Shown here: positions 1 through 6,890 of the stretch, one piece after another
How the letters are laid out: every line of letters begins with the position of its first letter
Numbering within the stretch: position 1 is the first letter of the stretch
From: Candidatus Auribacterota bacterium
GTDB lineage: Bacteria > Auribacterota > Tritonobacteria > UBA1439
Length of the DNA stretch: 16,458 nt
Assembly: GCA_026391995.1 (NCBI GenBank)
Contig: JAPLCY010000096.1
Location: 12,081-28,538 of the forward strand
Direction of reading: 5' to 3'
Program-made: the position numbers and the translations under genes
Notes under the pieces: generated by a model
Told to the model about the DNA's origin: nothing
The model's input: only the letters and a program-made list of their open reading frames with translations
The model's database searches: none

Positions 1-58
1 AAGCAGTCGCCCCCGGCGCCGTTCACCGCCCCTGCGGCCCGGGGATGAGCTTTTTTCT

Positions 59-75
59 GCGCGTGCCGCACGCGC
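59..75. repeat. GC-rich inverted repeat upstream of dcd
   Basis: Two perfect 8-base arms (GCGCGTGC and GCACGCGC) are separated by one base. The element covers the place where a -35 box would lie for the TATACT at 81-86, so it could be an operator or simply part of an upstream gene's terminator region (a T-run lies at 51-56). Its function is not shown by the sequence. Confidence 0.4.
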
Positions 76-77
76 CG

Positions 78-86
78 TGTTATACT
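78..86 (+). promoter_or_regulatory. Extended -10 promoter for dcd
   Basis: TG-t-TATACT is an extended -10 element with no convincing -35 box at the usual distance. Extended -10 promoters often lack one. The expected start point is near position 93, giving a short leader that contains the strong ribosome site GAGGAGGAG just before the dcd start codon. Confidence 0.45.
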
Positions 87-120
87 GGCGGGAGTGCTGT
101 CAATGCAATGAGGAGGAGCA

Positions 121-624
121 ATGAGCGTTATTGCGCAGAGCGAGCTTGAGCGCCTGATCGGCGACGGGGTCATCAAGATTGAGCCGTTTTCGCCGGACCA
201 GATCGGTCCCGGGTCGATCGACCTGCACCTGGGGACCGAGTTCACCGTCTTCCGCAAGGTGCGCGAGGTATTCCATATCAGCGACGAGACCGACCACCGC
301 ATGATCAGCGAGACGATCACAGTGCATGACTTTTTCGTGCTGATGCCGGGCGAGTCGGCCCTGGCGAAGACCGTGGAGAAGATCACGCTCCCGGACGACA
401 TCTGCGGACGGCTCGAGGGGCGCAGCCGGTTTTCCCGGCTCGGCCTGCTGGTCCATATCACCGCGTCGTTCATGCACCCGGGGATTTCCAACCACCAGAT
501 GCTCGAGATGTACAACGCGAGCCCCATACCGCTGGCGGTGCATCCGGGGACGAAGATCTGCCAGTTCATCTTCGAGAAGACCATAGGGCGCGGGCACTAC
601 AGCGGAAGGTTCGCCAATCAGTAA
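121..624 (+). CDS. dcd: dCTP deaminase (dUTPase superfamily)
   Basis: Cytosolic enzyme of pyrimidine deoxynucleotide metabolism converting dCTP to dUTP and ammonia; dUTP then feeds dTMP synthesis. The 167-residue protein has the family signatures GPGSIDLHLG (29-38) and GRSRFSRLGLLVHITASF (100-117). By spacing, Ser102, Arg106, Ala115 and Glu129 (in LEMYN) correspond to the catalytic Ser111, Arg115, Ala124 and Glu138 of the E. coli enzyme, and PGTKICQF (142-149) is the usual late motif. It is somewhat shorter than the E. coli enzyme (193 residues), mostly at the C-terminus. The ATG follows GAGGAGGAG at ideal distance. Some relatives are bifunctional deaminase/dUTPases, which cannot be excluded. 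The gene appears to be transcribed alone or with the exported protein that follows 32 bases later. Confidence 0.93.
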   Translation: MSVIAQSELERLIGDGVIKIEPFSPDQIGPGSIDLHLGTEFTVFRKVREVFHISDETDHRMISETITVHDFFVLMPGESALAKTVEKITLPDDICGRLEGRSRFSRLGLLVHITASFMHPGISNHQMLEMYNASPIPLAVHPGTKICQFIFEKTIGRGHYSGRFANQ

Positions 625-656
625 CGGCCGGCGCCCGTTCGGGGAGGGGTGCGAGG

Positions 657-1541
657 GTGAAAATTCAGACGATAGTTCTGACCATGTTGTGCATGGCCAT
701 GGGGGCGGGGGGCGCGTCGGGGCAATATTTCCTCGACTACGCCGGCGATACCGCCCCGCGCGAGATTTGTGACGCCACGGTCCTCGTGACGGAAGCGGCC
801 CAGTGCATCGACACCAATCATCAGCTTCTCACACGCGTGCTTATCGGGGCAAGCGGCAGGATGATCGAGGTTGCCAAAGGAGACATGCCGAACGCCGGCT
901 GCCTGGAGCTCCTCGGGTCAGTCGGAGCGGCGGTTGAGGATAGAATGGGCGCGCGGGCGATGAAGAGGGCTGCAGCGTTGCGCGCCGGGATCAGGCGGCT
1001 CGCAAGGGTCTGGGAGTGCGGAGAGGCGGAGGCGAAGGCCGATGAACTCGCCGCCCGCATCGAGAAGGATGAATGGAAAGAGGCGCGTGCCGCCGCGGAG
1101 GCAATCGCGTCTTCTCTGAGGATCGACCCTCTTCAAAAGTGTCTCGATGTCGCGGCGGCGCGGATTGCCGATGCCCAGACAGCGCAGCGCAAGGGTTACG
1201 GAAGGGAGGCGATCGCGTTTCTCGACCAGGCGGCGGATGCGCTGCGGAGGGCATATCTCGCATCGCGGATCGCGCAAGCCAGGATCCTCGTCGCCCACGC
1301 CCGGGGCATGCTGAATCGAGGCAGCCGGCGCCGGGCGTCGTGGACCCTCTCCCGCGCGGCGAGAAAGCTGCGCAGGGGGAGTTATATGGTCAATGGGTCG
1401 CAGGCCGATGCCGTCACCACCACGCTCGCGGATATGGCGCGCGCCCGGGAGTTGATCTGCGGCGGCGATGGCGGCGCCGATATGAAGCTACAGGAGATCG
1501 AGGCGAAGCTGGTGGGGCTTATGGCGACCGCGGGGCAGTGA
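657..1541 (+). CDS. Exported alpha-helical protein of unknown function
   Basis: I do not recognise a family. The 294-residue product starts at GTG, preceded by a GGGGAGGGG ribosome site. Residues 1-22 look like a signal peptide (one Lys, a hydrophobic core rich in Met, Leu and Ala, then GGASG before Gln23), so a periplasmic or secreted location is inferred. The mature part is rich in Ala, Arg and Glu, is probably all helical, and has several AxxRIxxA-type heptad-like stretches (about 95-270). Six cysteines are scattered (12, 38, 49, 92 and later) without an obvious motif. No catalytic signature is seen. It lies 32 bases after dcd and 94 bases before the likely agmatinase start, so co-transcription is possible but nothing links its function to either neighbour. 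Confidence 0.7.
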   Translation: MKIQTIVLTMLCMAMGAGGASGQYFLDYAGDTAPREICDATVLVTEAAQCIDTNHQLLTRVLIGASGRMIEVAKGDMPNAGCLELLGSVGAAVEDRMGARAMKRAAALRAGIRRLARVWECGEAEAKADELAARIEKDEWKEARAAAEAIASSLRIDPLQKCLDVAAARIADAQTAQRKGYGREAIAFLDQAADALRRAYLASRIAQARILVAHARGMLNRGSRRRASWTLSRAARKLRRGSYMVNGSQADAVTTTLADMARARELICGGDGGADMKLQEIEAKLVGLMATAGQ

Positions 1542-1635
1542 AATCCCGATAATCCTCTTGCATTTGAATTATAAAATTCATACTATTGCACCCGCTGCGA
1601 AATGGCCCAATCTACCGCGTCAAGGAACTGAACCA

Positions 1636-2553
1636 GTGAGCGAGCGAGCGTGTCGCGTCCCGTACAACTTCTGCGGGCTGTCCCCCGAACATTCATCATG
1701 GAGTCAGTCACGGGTTGTCATTGTCCCCGTGCCGTATGATCTCACCTCGACCTACATTGCCGGTTCCCGGGGCGGCCCCGCCGCCATCATCAGCGCCTCC
1801 ATGAACATGGAGACGTTCGACGAGGAGCTGAAGACCGAGACCTTCAGGGTGGGGATTCACACCCAGGAGCAGCTCGAAACCTCAGCCGCTTCGCCGGAGC
1901 TCATGATGGAGGTGATCGAGGAGGCGGTGGGCGAGGTGCTCGCGGCCAATAAGCTCCCCATTGTTCTCGGCGGCGAACACTCGATCACCATAGGCGCCCT
2001 GAGGGCCGTGCGAAAGAAGCACCGCCGACTCTCCATACTGCATTTCGACGCGCACGCCGATTTGAGAGACTCTTACCAGGGAACGCCGTTCAGCCACGCC
2101 TGCGCCGCGCGCCGCGCTTCCGAGATGGGGCGGGTGGTGCAGGTGGGGATACGGAGCATGAGCGCGCCGGAGGAGCAATTCCTGAAAAATTCCGAGGTCC
2201 AGACATTTTATGCCGCCGACCTGGCGTCGGGCAAGGTGCACCCCCAGGAAATTGCCTCGCGTCTGGGGGAGGAAATATATATCAGCATCGATCTGGACGT
2301 GTTCGACCCCGCCTGTATGCCCGCCACCGGCACTCCCGAGCCGGGCGGCCTCAACTGGTACGAGGTCATCGGTATCTTGAGGATGGCGTGCGAGGGGAGA
2401 CGGGTTGTCGGCGCAGACGTGGTCGAGCTCTGCCCCATGCCGCAGAATGTGGCCCCTGATTTTTTGGCGGCGAAACTGGTCTATCGCCTGATCGGATACA
2501 TATTTCGGGACAAGCTGACGCGGATCAAGTCAACGGAGACAAGGAAGAAATAA
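1636..2553 (+). CDS. speB: Agmatinase / ureohydrolase family enzyme
   Basis: Binuclear manganese ureohydrolase, most likely hydrolysing agmatine to putrescine and urea. The metal-binding signatures are complete: GGEHS (112-116), DAHAD (138-142) and SIDLDVFDP (217-225), followed by the conserved TGTPEPGG. Length (305 residues) is normal for agmatinase. The frame is open from a TTG at 1558, but the GTG at 1636 is preceded by AAGGAA at good spacing and the family homology begins just after it, so I chose that start. The next gene on the strand is a pyruvoyl arginine decarboxylase, which makes agmatine, so context supports agmatinase over arginase or formiminoglutamase. The 208-base gap between them contains repeats, so a shared transcript is not assured. 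Confidence 0.9.
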   Translation: MSERACRVPYNFCGLSPEHSSWSQSRVVIVPVPYDLTSTYIAGSRGGPAAIISASMNMETFDEELKTETFRVGIHTQEQLETSAASPELMMEVIEEAVGEVLAANKLPIVLGGEHSITIGALRAVRKKHRRLSILHFDAHADLRDSYQGTPFSHACAARRASEMGRVVQVGIRSMSAPEEQFLKNSEVQTFYAADLASGKVHPQEIASRLGEEIYISIDLDVFDPACMPATGTPEPGGLNWYEVIGILRMACEGRRVVGADVVELCPMPQNVAPDFLAAKLVYRLIGYIFRDKLTRIKSTETRKK

Positions 2554-2599
2554 TCGTCAGGGATCGTGATGGGTCACTTAAGGGAGGCCCTCGATTCAT

Positions 2600-2636
2600 A
2601 TTCCCTCCCCCCTCGCGGGTGAGGGTTGGGGGGGCA
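2600..2636. repeat. C-rich/G-rich dispersed repeat
   Basis: A C-tract (CCCTCCCCCCTCGC) is followed within a few bases by a G-tract (GTGAGGGTTGGGGGGG), giving an imperfect hairpin. The first 17 bases (2600-2616) recur exactly at 10393-10409, so this is a dispersed intergenic repeat rather than a gene-specific site. It lies between agmatinase and the arginine decarboxylase and could act as a weak terminator, though no T-run follows. Confidence 0.6.
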
Positions 2637-2638
2637 CG

Positions 2639-2673
2639 CTGTAGCGCGCCTGTAGCGTCGCACACTGTAACGC
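2639..2673 (+). repeat. Short degenerate repeats (TGTAGCG)
   Basis: CTGTAGCG occurs at 2640-2647 and 2650-2657, with the variant CTGTAACG at 2665-2672. They lie 90-120 bases upstream of the arginine decarboxylase start. They may be binding sites or simple-sequence drift; no recognised regulator motif matches. Confidence 0.3.
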
Positions 2674-2761
2674 ACACTTCAGTACGCGTGTTCATGTACG
2701 TGTGTATCAGCGTATTTATCAATCAGCGATTACAACAATAGCGGTCCAGGGAGGGAGAAAA

Positions 2762-3307
2762 ATGCTGCTGGTACCCAAGAGGGTGTTTTTCACCAACGGC
2801 GTGGGGACGCACAAGAAAGAGCTCCGCTCATTCGAGCTCGCGCTGCGCGACGCCGGCATCGAGCGATGCAACCTGGTCACGGTATCAAGCATATTGCCGC
2901 CCGACTGCAAGATCATCTCGCGCAGCAAGGGGCTCGGCGAGCTCGTACCCGGTATGATCACCTTCACCGTCCTGGCGCGCTGCTGCTCCAATGAACCGCA
3001 CCGGTTGATCGCCGCGAGTGTCGGCAGCGCGGTCCCGCAGAAGGGTTTCTACGGCTACCTGAGCGAATACCACTCCTACGGAGAGACGGACGAGGTTGCC
3101 GGGAGCAACGCGGAGGATATGGCGGTCGCAATGCTCGCCACCACCCTCGGCATGGAGTTTGACGAGGACAAGAGCTGGGATGAGCAGAAAGAGGTCTACC
3201 GGATCTCCAACAAGATGGTCCGCGCGATGAACGTGACCCAGTCGGCGATCATCGCCCCCTCCGGCAACTATACCACCGTGGTCGCCGCGGCGGTGTTTCT
3301 CTTTTAA
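2762..3307 (+). CDS. pdaD: Pyruvoyl-dependent arginine decarboxylase
   Basis: Converts arginine to agmatine and CO2 using a self-made pyruvoyl group, as in archaea and Chlamydia (AaxB), instead of PLP. The 181-residue protein shows the self-cleavage motif VSSILPP: cleavage between Ser42 and Ser43 would give a beta chain (1-42) and an alpha chain with pyruvoyl at 43. The conserved region GFYGYLSEYHSYGET (95-109) contains the expected active-site Glu. The ATG at 2762 is preceded by GGAGGGAG; an upstream in-frame ATG at 2702 has no comparable ribosome site and adds unrelated residues. Together with the upstream agmatinase it makes a complete arginine-to-putrescine pathway. Alternatives are acid resistance or arginine catabolism. 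Confidence 0.93.
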   Translation: MLLVPKRVFFTNGVGTHKKELRSFELALRDAGIERCNLVTVSSILPPDCKIISRSKGLGELVPGMITFTVLARCCSNEPHRLIAASVGSAVPQKGFYGYLSEYHSYGETDEVAGSNAEDMAVAMLATTLGMEFDEDKSWDEQKEVYRISNKMVRAMNVTQSAIIAPSGNYTTVVAAAVFLF

Positions 3308-3378
3308 TATCCGCAGCGTTGTGCGCTGAATGCTGGTGCGCCGTTGCGCGTCATGCCCACCCGCTCTACGGTAAAAGC

Positions 3379-3798
3379 ATGTCCCTTTTTTCAGTCTCCT
3401 CTCAGAAGGCGCGTGAGCTCGCCGAGCGTTTGCGGCGGCTCGGCGTGGCGGATCGCGACCTCGACGAGTCGTTTGTGCGCTCATCGGGGCACGGTGGCCA
3501 GCACATCAACAAATCATCAACCTGCGTATTCCTGCGGCATCGTCCCAGCGGTATCGCCGTGAAATGCCAGACCTCACGTTCCCGCGCGCTCAACCGTTTC
3601 CTCGCGCGGCGCCGGCTTGCCGATAAGCTCGAGGCATTGCGGTTGGGGAAGTTGAGCCGTGAACAGCAACTACGTGAGAAGATCCGGCGGCAGAAGCGCC
3701 GGCGCTCGCGAAAGGCGCGTGCCAGGATGCTGGACGAAAAACGGCGACGGGGTGAGGTCAAACAGCTCAGATCGCCCGTGCGCGGGGCACCGGAGTGA
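3379..3798 (+). CDS. Small GGQ release factor-like ribosome-rescue protein
   Basis: A 139-residue member of the RF-1 peptidyl-hydrolase family, containing only the GGQ domain. SSGHGGQHINKSST (35-48) carries the catalytic GGQ (39-41), which hydrolyses peptidyl-tRNA on the ribosome, followed by the usual VKCQTSRSRALN (61-72). There is no stop-codon-recognition domain. The C-terminus (100-128) is strongly basic (KIRRQKRRRSRKARAR), like the tail that ArfB and mitochondrial ICT1/mtRF-R place in the empty mRNA channel. This argues for rescue of stalled ribosomes, not normal termination. The start is uncertain: the ATG at 3379 has only a weak ribosome site (GGTAAA), and an in-frame ATG lies at 3319. 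It resembles mtRF-R-like proteins as much as ArfB, so no symbol is given. Confidence 0.85.
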   Translation: MSLFSVSSQKARELAERLRRLGVADRDLDESFVRSSGHGGQHINKSSTCVFLRHRPSGIAVKCQTSRSRALNRFLARRRLADKLEALRLGKLSREQQLREKIRRQKRRRSRKARARMLDEKRRRGEVKQLRSPVRGAPE

Positions 3799-3837
3799 GA
3801 ACAACGGCTGCACGCGCACGGCACGCAGCAGGGCTTG

Positions 3838-3873
3838 AAAAAAAGCAGCGCACCCTAGGGGATGCGCTGCTTT
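3838..3873 (-). terminator. Rho-independent terminator for the minus-strand basic protein gene
   Basis: A perfect 11-base inverted repeat (3842-3852 with 3863-3873) has a 10-base loop. On the minus strand the stem is GC-rich and ends in a run of seven T, about 60 bases past the stop codon of the minus-strand gene. On the plus strand the stem ends in only three T, so it may also act weakly on the rescue-factor gene. Confidence 0.8.
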
Positions 3874-3933
3874 GCGTGCGCGGGGTGCTCGACTTCTGCG
3901 CCGGCTATCTCAACGATTTTAACGCGAGGCGGT

Positions 3934-4806
3934 TCACTTCCTCCTCGTGTAGCCCTTGACGAACTTCCGCGCCATGTCCTCGGGATTGCGACCGGACTTG
4001 ACGATCTCGGAGTGCATCGTGTAGAGCGCCCAGTAGTCGATGCCGGTGAGGTCCGAGCGCTTGATCATCGGCATGAGGGTCGCGAGCTCGTCCTTGATCC
4101 TGGTCCGCACGGGGGGAACATATGCCCCGGGGGCGGGCCTGTTCACGGCGGCTGATTTGGCGTGTGCCTTGGCGGACGCGGAGGTCACGACAGGGACCGT
4201 GGTTTTCGCCGCAGGCCTGTAGCGAGCGGCGATCCGCTTCATACGCGCGGCCGCCCTGGCGGCGCGCTCCTTGACCTTGGCGGCCTGGGCCGCGGCCCGC
4301 GCGCGATCCCTCGCCGCCCGCGCGCGATCCCTGGCGTCAACGGTCTTCTTGCGCGATTCCTCATTCCTGCGCGCCAGATCCTCCGCACGCGCCGCGCGCT
4401 CGTCATCCTTCTCAGTCGCGGCGGAGGTCTTTTCTCCCGCCGCGGCGCGCGGGGAGGTGACGCCCTGCCCCTTTTCCGGGTTGTATCCCCTGATCAGTGT
4501 GCGTGCGAGCGCCTCGGCGTCCTTGCCGCTTTTCACCACGTCCTGGTGGATCGTGTAGAGCGCCCAGTAGTCGAGCGCCTTGATCAGTTTCGGATCGATG
4601 TGCGGCAGCAGCGCGCACACGGCGTTCTTGATATCGATTCTCCTGGGGGCGATATACACCGGCTTTGCTTCGGCGACGGGCATGGCAGATTCCTTTCGCG
4701 GGGCGAGGGTTTTCCGCGCCCTCTTTTTGATTCCCTTTACCGCACCCTTCTTCGCGGCTTTTTTCAGGGATTTCTTCGACTTTTTAGCCGATCTCTTTTT
4801 TCTCAC
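3934..4806 (-). CDS. Basic H1-like protein with duplicated DYWALYT motif; unknown function
   Basis: No named family is recognised. The start is the GTG at 4806, preceded by a perfect AAAGGAGGT site; longer frames from 4986 or 4827 run through the promoter or the ribosome site itself. The 290-residue product has three parts. Residues 1-40 are Lys/Arg/Ala-rich, like bacterial histone H1-like tails. Residues ~51-110 and ~229-288 are two copies of one module (aligned DYWALYTIHQDVVKSGKDAEALARTLIRGY at 79-108 and its copy at 257-286). Between them lies a highly charged, Ala/Arg/Glu-rich, probably coiled-coil linker (~130-200, with repeated RDRARAA). No signal peptide is seen. I infer a cytosolic, possibly nucleoid- or RNA-associated protein with two identical binding modules held apart by a rod. 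It stands alone on this strand, with its own promoter and terminator. Confidence 0.8.
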   Translation of the reverse strand: MRKKRSAKKSKKSLKKAAKKGAVKGIKKRARKTLAPRKESAMPVAEAKPVYIAPRRIDIKNAVCALLPHIDPKLIKALDYWALYTIHQDVVKSGKDAEALARTLIRGYNPEKGQGVTSPRAAAGEKTSAATEKDDERAARAEDLARRNEESRKKTVDARDRARAARDRARAAAQAAKVKERAARAAARMKRIAARYRPAAKTTVPVVTSASAKAHAKSAAVNRPAPGAYVPPVRTRIKDELATLMPMIKRSDLTGIDYWALYTMHSEIVKSGRNPEDMARKFVKGYTRRK

Positions 4807-4835
4807 GATGAGACCTCCTTTGTCCATGTCCGTGT

Positions 4836-4865
4836 AGTATAATTGACGCCGTGGTGAACTGTCAA
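4836..4865 (-). promoter_or_regulatory. Near-consensus sigma70 promoter for the basic protein gene
   Basis: Read on the minus strand: TTGACA (4865-4860), an 18-base spacer, then TATACT (4841-4836). The predicted start point near 4829 gives a leader of about 23 bases containing AAAGGAGGT. A perfect -35, a good -10 and a perfect ribosome site together suggest strong constitutive expression. Confidence 0.8.
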
Positions 4866-4911
4866 GGGGAGGAATCGGGTAATGGTGTAATAGGGAAGGT
4901 ATGGGGGGGTA

Positions 4912-4978
4912 GCCGCGGATACATGCGGATAGACGCTGATTTTGAACTAAATATTCTTGATCCGCGAAAATCCGCGGC
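4912..4978. repeat. GCGGAT-type inverted repeat (intergenic repeat element)
   Basis: Perfect 9-base arms GCCGCGGAT (4912-4920) and ATCCGCGGC (4970-4978) enclose an AT-rich centre. Each side also holds secondary copies of the GCGGAT/ATCCGC core (4925-4930 and 4960-4965). The element sits between two divergent genes. It resembles dispersed ATCCGCG-type repeats known from many environmental genomes; mobility is not shown. Confidence 0.6.
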
Positions 4979-5039
4979 AGAATCATACATAAATTTACAG
5001 CGATTTGATTATCCCCCCGTGTAATTGAGGGATTACATA

Positions 5040-6383
5040 GTGTTCCAAAGATCGCCGATCATATGGATTCTGGGCGCGGCGTTATGTCTCCGCCTCGCCC
5101 TGCCCGTCGCCTCCTATCTCGTGAGGGGGGATACAGCCGGTTTCTATTCACCGGATACCGGAAGCTATCTTTCCTGCGCGCGGGCCATTGAAGCCGGCGG
5201 CACCTTCTCTCCGGGCGGTGTTGCCGAGTTGACCCGGACGCCGGGTTTCCCGCTCCTGCTGGTTCCGGGGGTTGCGCTCGGCCATGTAGCCGCGGTGACG
5301 ATACCCGTTCAAATAGCGCTCGGGTGCGTCACCGTCTGGCTCGTCTACCGCACCACGCTCCTCCTGGTCGGGAGCGGGCGCGCCGCGGCCGCGGCAGGTT
5401 TCCTTTGCGCGTTTGAGCCGCTCTCGGTGATCTTCTGCAGCCTCCTCCTCTCAGAGACGCTGTTCTCCGCGCTGTTGATGACGGCGCTCTATTTTCTCAT
5501 GCGAGCCATGAGGGGCCGCAGTCCGGCATCCCTGGTTTTTTCCTCCTGCGCGCTGGCCGCGGCGGTCTATGTCCGCCCGGTCGCCTACTGGATGCCGTTG
5601 CCGCTGGCGGCGTGTCTCCTCATCCCGCGCGACGGCGCGGCGGTCCGCAGGCGCGGTACGGAGTGCGTGTGCTATCTTGCTATCAGCGCCATCTGCATCG
5701 CCCCCTGGCAGATCCGGAACTACCTGGTTGCTGGATACAGGGGATTTTCATCCATAAGCGCGATCAACCTCTACTTCTATCACGCGGCCGCGGTGCGGGC
5801 CGAGCATGCTGGTGTGCCCTATGACGAAATGCAGCGGCGGATGGGGTATGGAGACGCGCGGATGTTCATGCAGCGGCATCCCGGCCTGGCGGGCGTGCCG
5901 GAGCGGATCCGCCTGGAATGGATTTCCGGCGAGGCCCGGCGGATTATCGCGGGGAATCCGGGGACCTTTGCCGCTCTGTATCTTAAAGGCATTGCACGAA
6001 CAGTCCTGGGGCCAGGCCCCTCTGACCTCCTCAATCTTTTCGGCCCTGGCCCCGGAGATAACGGTATCCGGGGTTCGGTCGCACAGAAGGGCTTGGTCGG
6101 AGGGATCACAAGACTCCCGCGGCGCGACCCGGCCCTTTTCTGGACGAGCCTCGTGCTGGGCGTCATACTTCTGGGCTATTACTGCCTCGCCGCAGCCGGG
6201 CTCTGTGCACGCCGCATCCCGCGCCCGGAGCTCTTCGCCTGTGCGGCGGCGGTGTGCTATCTCATCTTGATCTCCGGGGGCCTCAGCGCCTACAGCCGCT
6301 TCAGGCATCCGATCATGCCGGTCATCTGCATCCTCGCGGGGTGCGGTTTTGATAGAATGAAGGGGAAAAACAGGTTCTCATAG
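5040..6383 (+). CDS. Polytopic membrane glycosyltransferase, GT39/ArnT-like
   Basis: An integral membrane protein of about 447 residues with roughly ten hydrophobic helices, of the ArnT/PMT (GT39) type that transfers sugars from polyprenyl-phosphate donors to lipids or proteins on the outer face of the cytoplasmic membrane. The first periplasmic loop carries FYSPDTGSYLS (35-45), where the Asp matches the catalytic acid position of this fold, followed by the family-typical RTPGFPLLL (66-74). A second long soluble loop (~230-330) precedes the last helices. The GTG at 5040 has GAGG nine bases upstream; a TTG at 5025 adds five residues but has no ribosome site. Donor and acceptor cannot be deduced. 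The small membrane protein 14 bases downstream is probably in the same transcript. Confidence 0.75.
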   Translation: MFQRSPIIWILGAALCLRLALPVASYLVRGDTAGFYSPDTGSYLSCARAIEAGGTFSPGGVAELTRTPGFPLLLVPGVALGHVAAVTIPVQIALGCVTVWLVYRTTLLLVGSGRAAAAAGFLCAFEPLSVIFCSLLLSETLFSALLMTALYFLMRAMRGRSPASLVFSSCALAAAVYVRPVAYWMPLPLAACLLIPRDGAAVRRRGTECVCYLAISAICIAPWQIRNYLVAGYRGFSSISAINLYFYHAAAVRAEHAGVPYDEMQRRMGYGDARMFMQRHPGLAGVPERIRLEWISGEARRIIAGNPGTFAALYLKGIARTVLGPGPSDLLNLFGPGPGDNGIRGSVAQKGLVGGITRLPRRDPALFWTSLVLGVILLGYYCLAAAGLCARRIPRPELFACAAAVCYLILISGGLSAYSRFRHPIMPVICILAGCGFDRMKGKNRFS

Positions 6384-6397
6384 GGAAGGGGGATCTC

Positions 6398-6709
6398 ATG
6401 GGAGAGAAAAAATCGCACGTACACGAGGGTATTGTCCTCATCGCCAGCGCGGTCGCATTTGCGGTGGCATACTTTACCGTGCACAAGTATTACGGCCCGG
6501 TCATCCTGCTGTGCGTCGGCGCGATCATGATTGCGCTATCGTACCTCGCCGAGAAGGAGAAGAGGAGAGCACCCGTTGCCGGAGTCATCGCCGTTGTCCT
6601 GGGGATATCGCTCCTCATAGAGCTGCTCTCGGGCGGCCAGGAGGTAATCATCACCGCGCTCCTGCTCGTGATCGTGGCCGGCGCCGGGGTGAGGATGCTG
6701 TTCGATTAG
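6398..6709 (+). CDS. Small four-helix membrane protein, unknown function
   Basis: A 103-residue protein with no family I recognise. Four hydrophobic segments are visible at about 11-29, 31-50, 58-77 and 83-101, separated by short charged loops (AEKEKRRAP after the second). Both ends are soluble and very short. The ATG follows AAGGGGGA at normal spacing, and the gene begins 14 bases after the glycosyltransferase stop, so translation from the same mRNA is likely. It could be a partner or flippase-like helper of the glycosyltransferase, but that rests on position alone. Confidence 0.7.
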   Translation: MGEKKSHVHEGIVLIASAVAFAVAYFTVHKYYGPVILLCVGAIMIALSYLAEKEKRRAPVAGVIAVVLGISLLIELLSGGQEVIITALLLVIVAGAGVRMLFD

Positions 6710-6781
6710 CGGACATCGCGCGATGTAATGGGGCCCCCATCAGAGGGCACATTTGGGCTCTTGCCGCATTACCGCGCGATG

Positions 6782-6805
6782 ATTATTGCGCTAATTATTG
6801 CGCTG
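6782..6805 (+). repeat. Two tandem 12-base repeats upstream of the Mo-hydroxylase genes
   Basis: ATTATTGCGCTA and ATTATTGCGCTG lie head to tail, AT-rich within a GC-rich region. The second copy overlaps the -35 box of the putative promoter at 6798-6827, so the pair could be an operator. No known binding-site consensus is recognised. Confidence 0.5.
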
Positions 6806-6827
6806 GTGGGAATCGTTGAGATATGCT
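6798..6827 (+). promoter_or_regulatory. Putative promoter of the Mo-hydroxylase operon
   Basis: TTGCGC (6798-6803), an 18-base spacer, then TATGCT (6822-6827). Both boxes depart from consensus. The position, 64 bases before the Mo-subunit start, is suitable for the operon 6891-10386. Confidence 0.4.
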
Positions 6828-6890
6828 ACAAGATGCCCCCATGACTGGCGGGCAGTGCGACCTGGCGCCTGTATAGGAGATACACACCCT

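Noticed and set aside
100..597. Long minus-strand open frame opposite dcd
   Set aside because: It is a GC-rich shadow of the dCTP deaminase gene, Arg/His/Leu-rich, with no recognisable motif.
1558..1635. TTG start and N-terminal extension for agmatinase
   Set aside because: No ribosome site and no family similarity in the extra 26 residues; the GTG at 1636 has AAGGAA at good spacing.
3312..3328. Hairpin CAGCG/CGCTG after pdaD as a terminator
   Set aside because: Only five base pairs and no T-run.
2885..3484. 199-codon minus-strand frame opposite pdaD and the rescue factor
   Set aside because: It spans two well-supported genes on the other strand and has a low-complexity Arg/Gly-rich composition.
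4162..4842. 226-codon plus-strand frame opposite the H1-like protein
   Set aside because: The minus-strand gene has a perfect ribosome site, a near-consensus promoter and a terminator; this frame is its shadow, Arg/Gly/Leu-rich.
6710..6890. Molybdenum-cofactor riboswitch ahead of the Mo-hydroxylase
   Set aside because: No recognisable Moco-motif structure; only a weak promoter and tandem 12-mers are visible, plus a GTAATG/CATTAC pair too far apart to be convincing.
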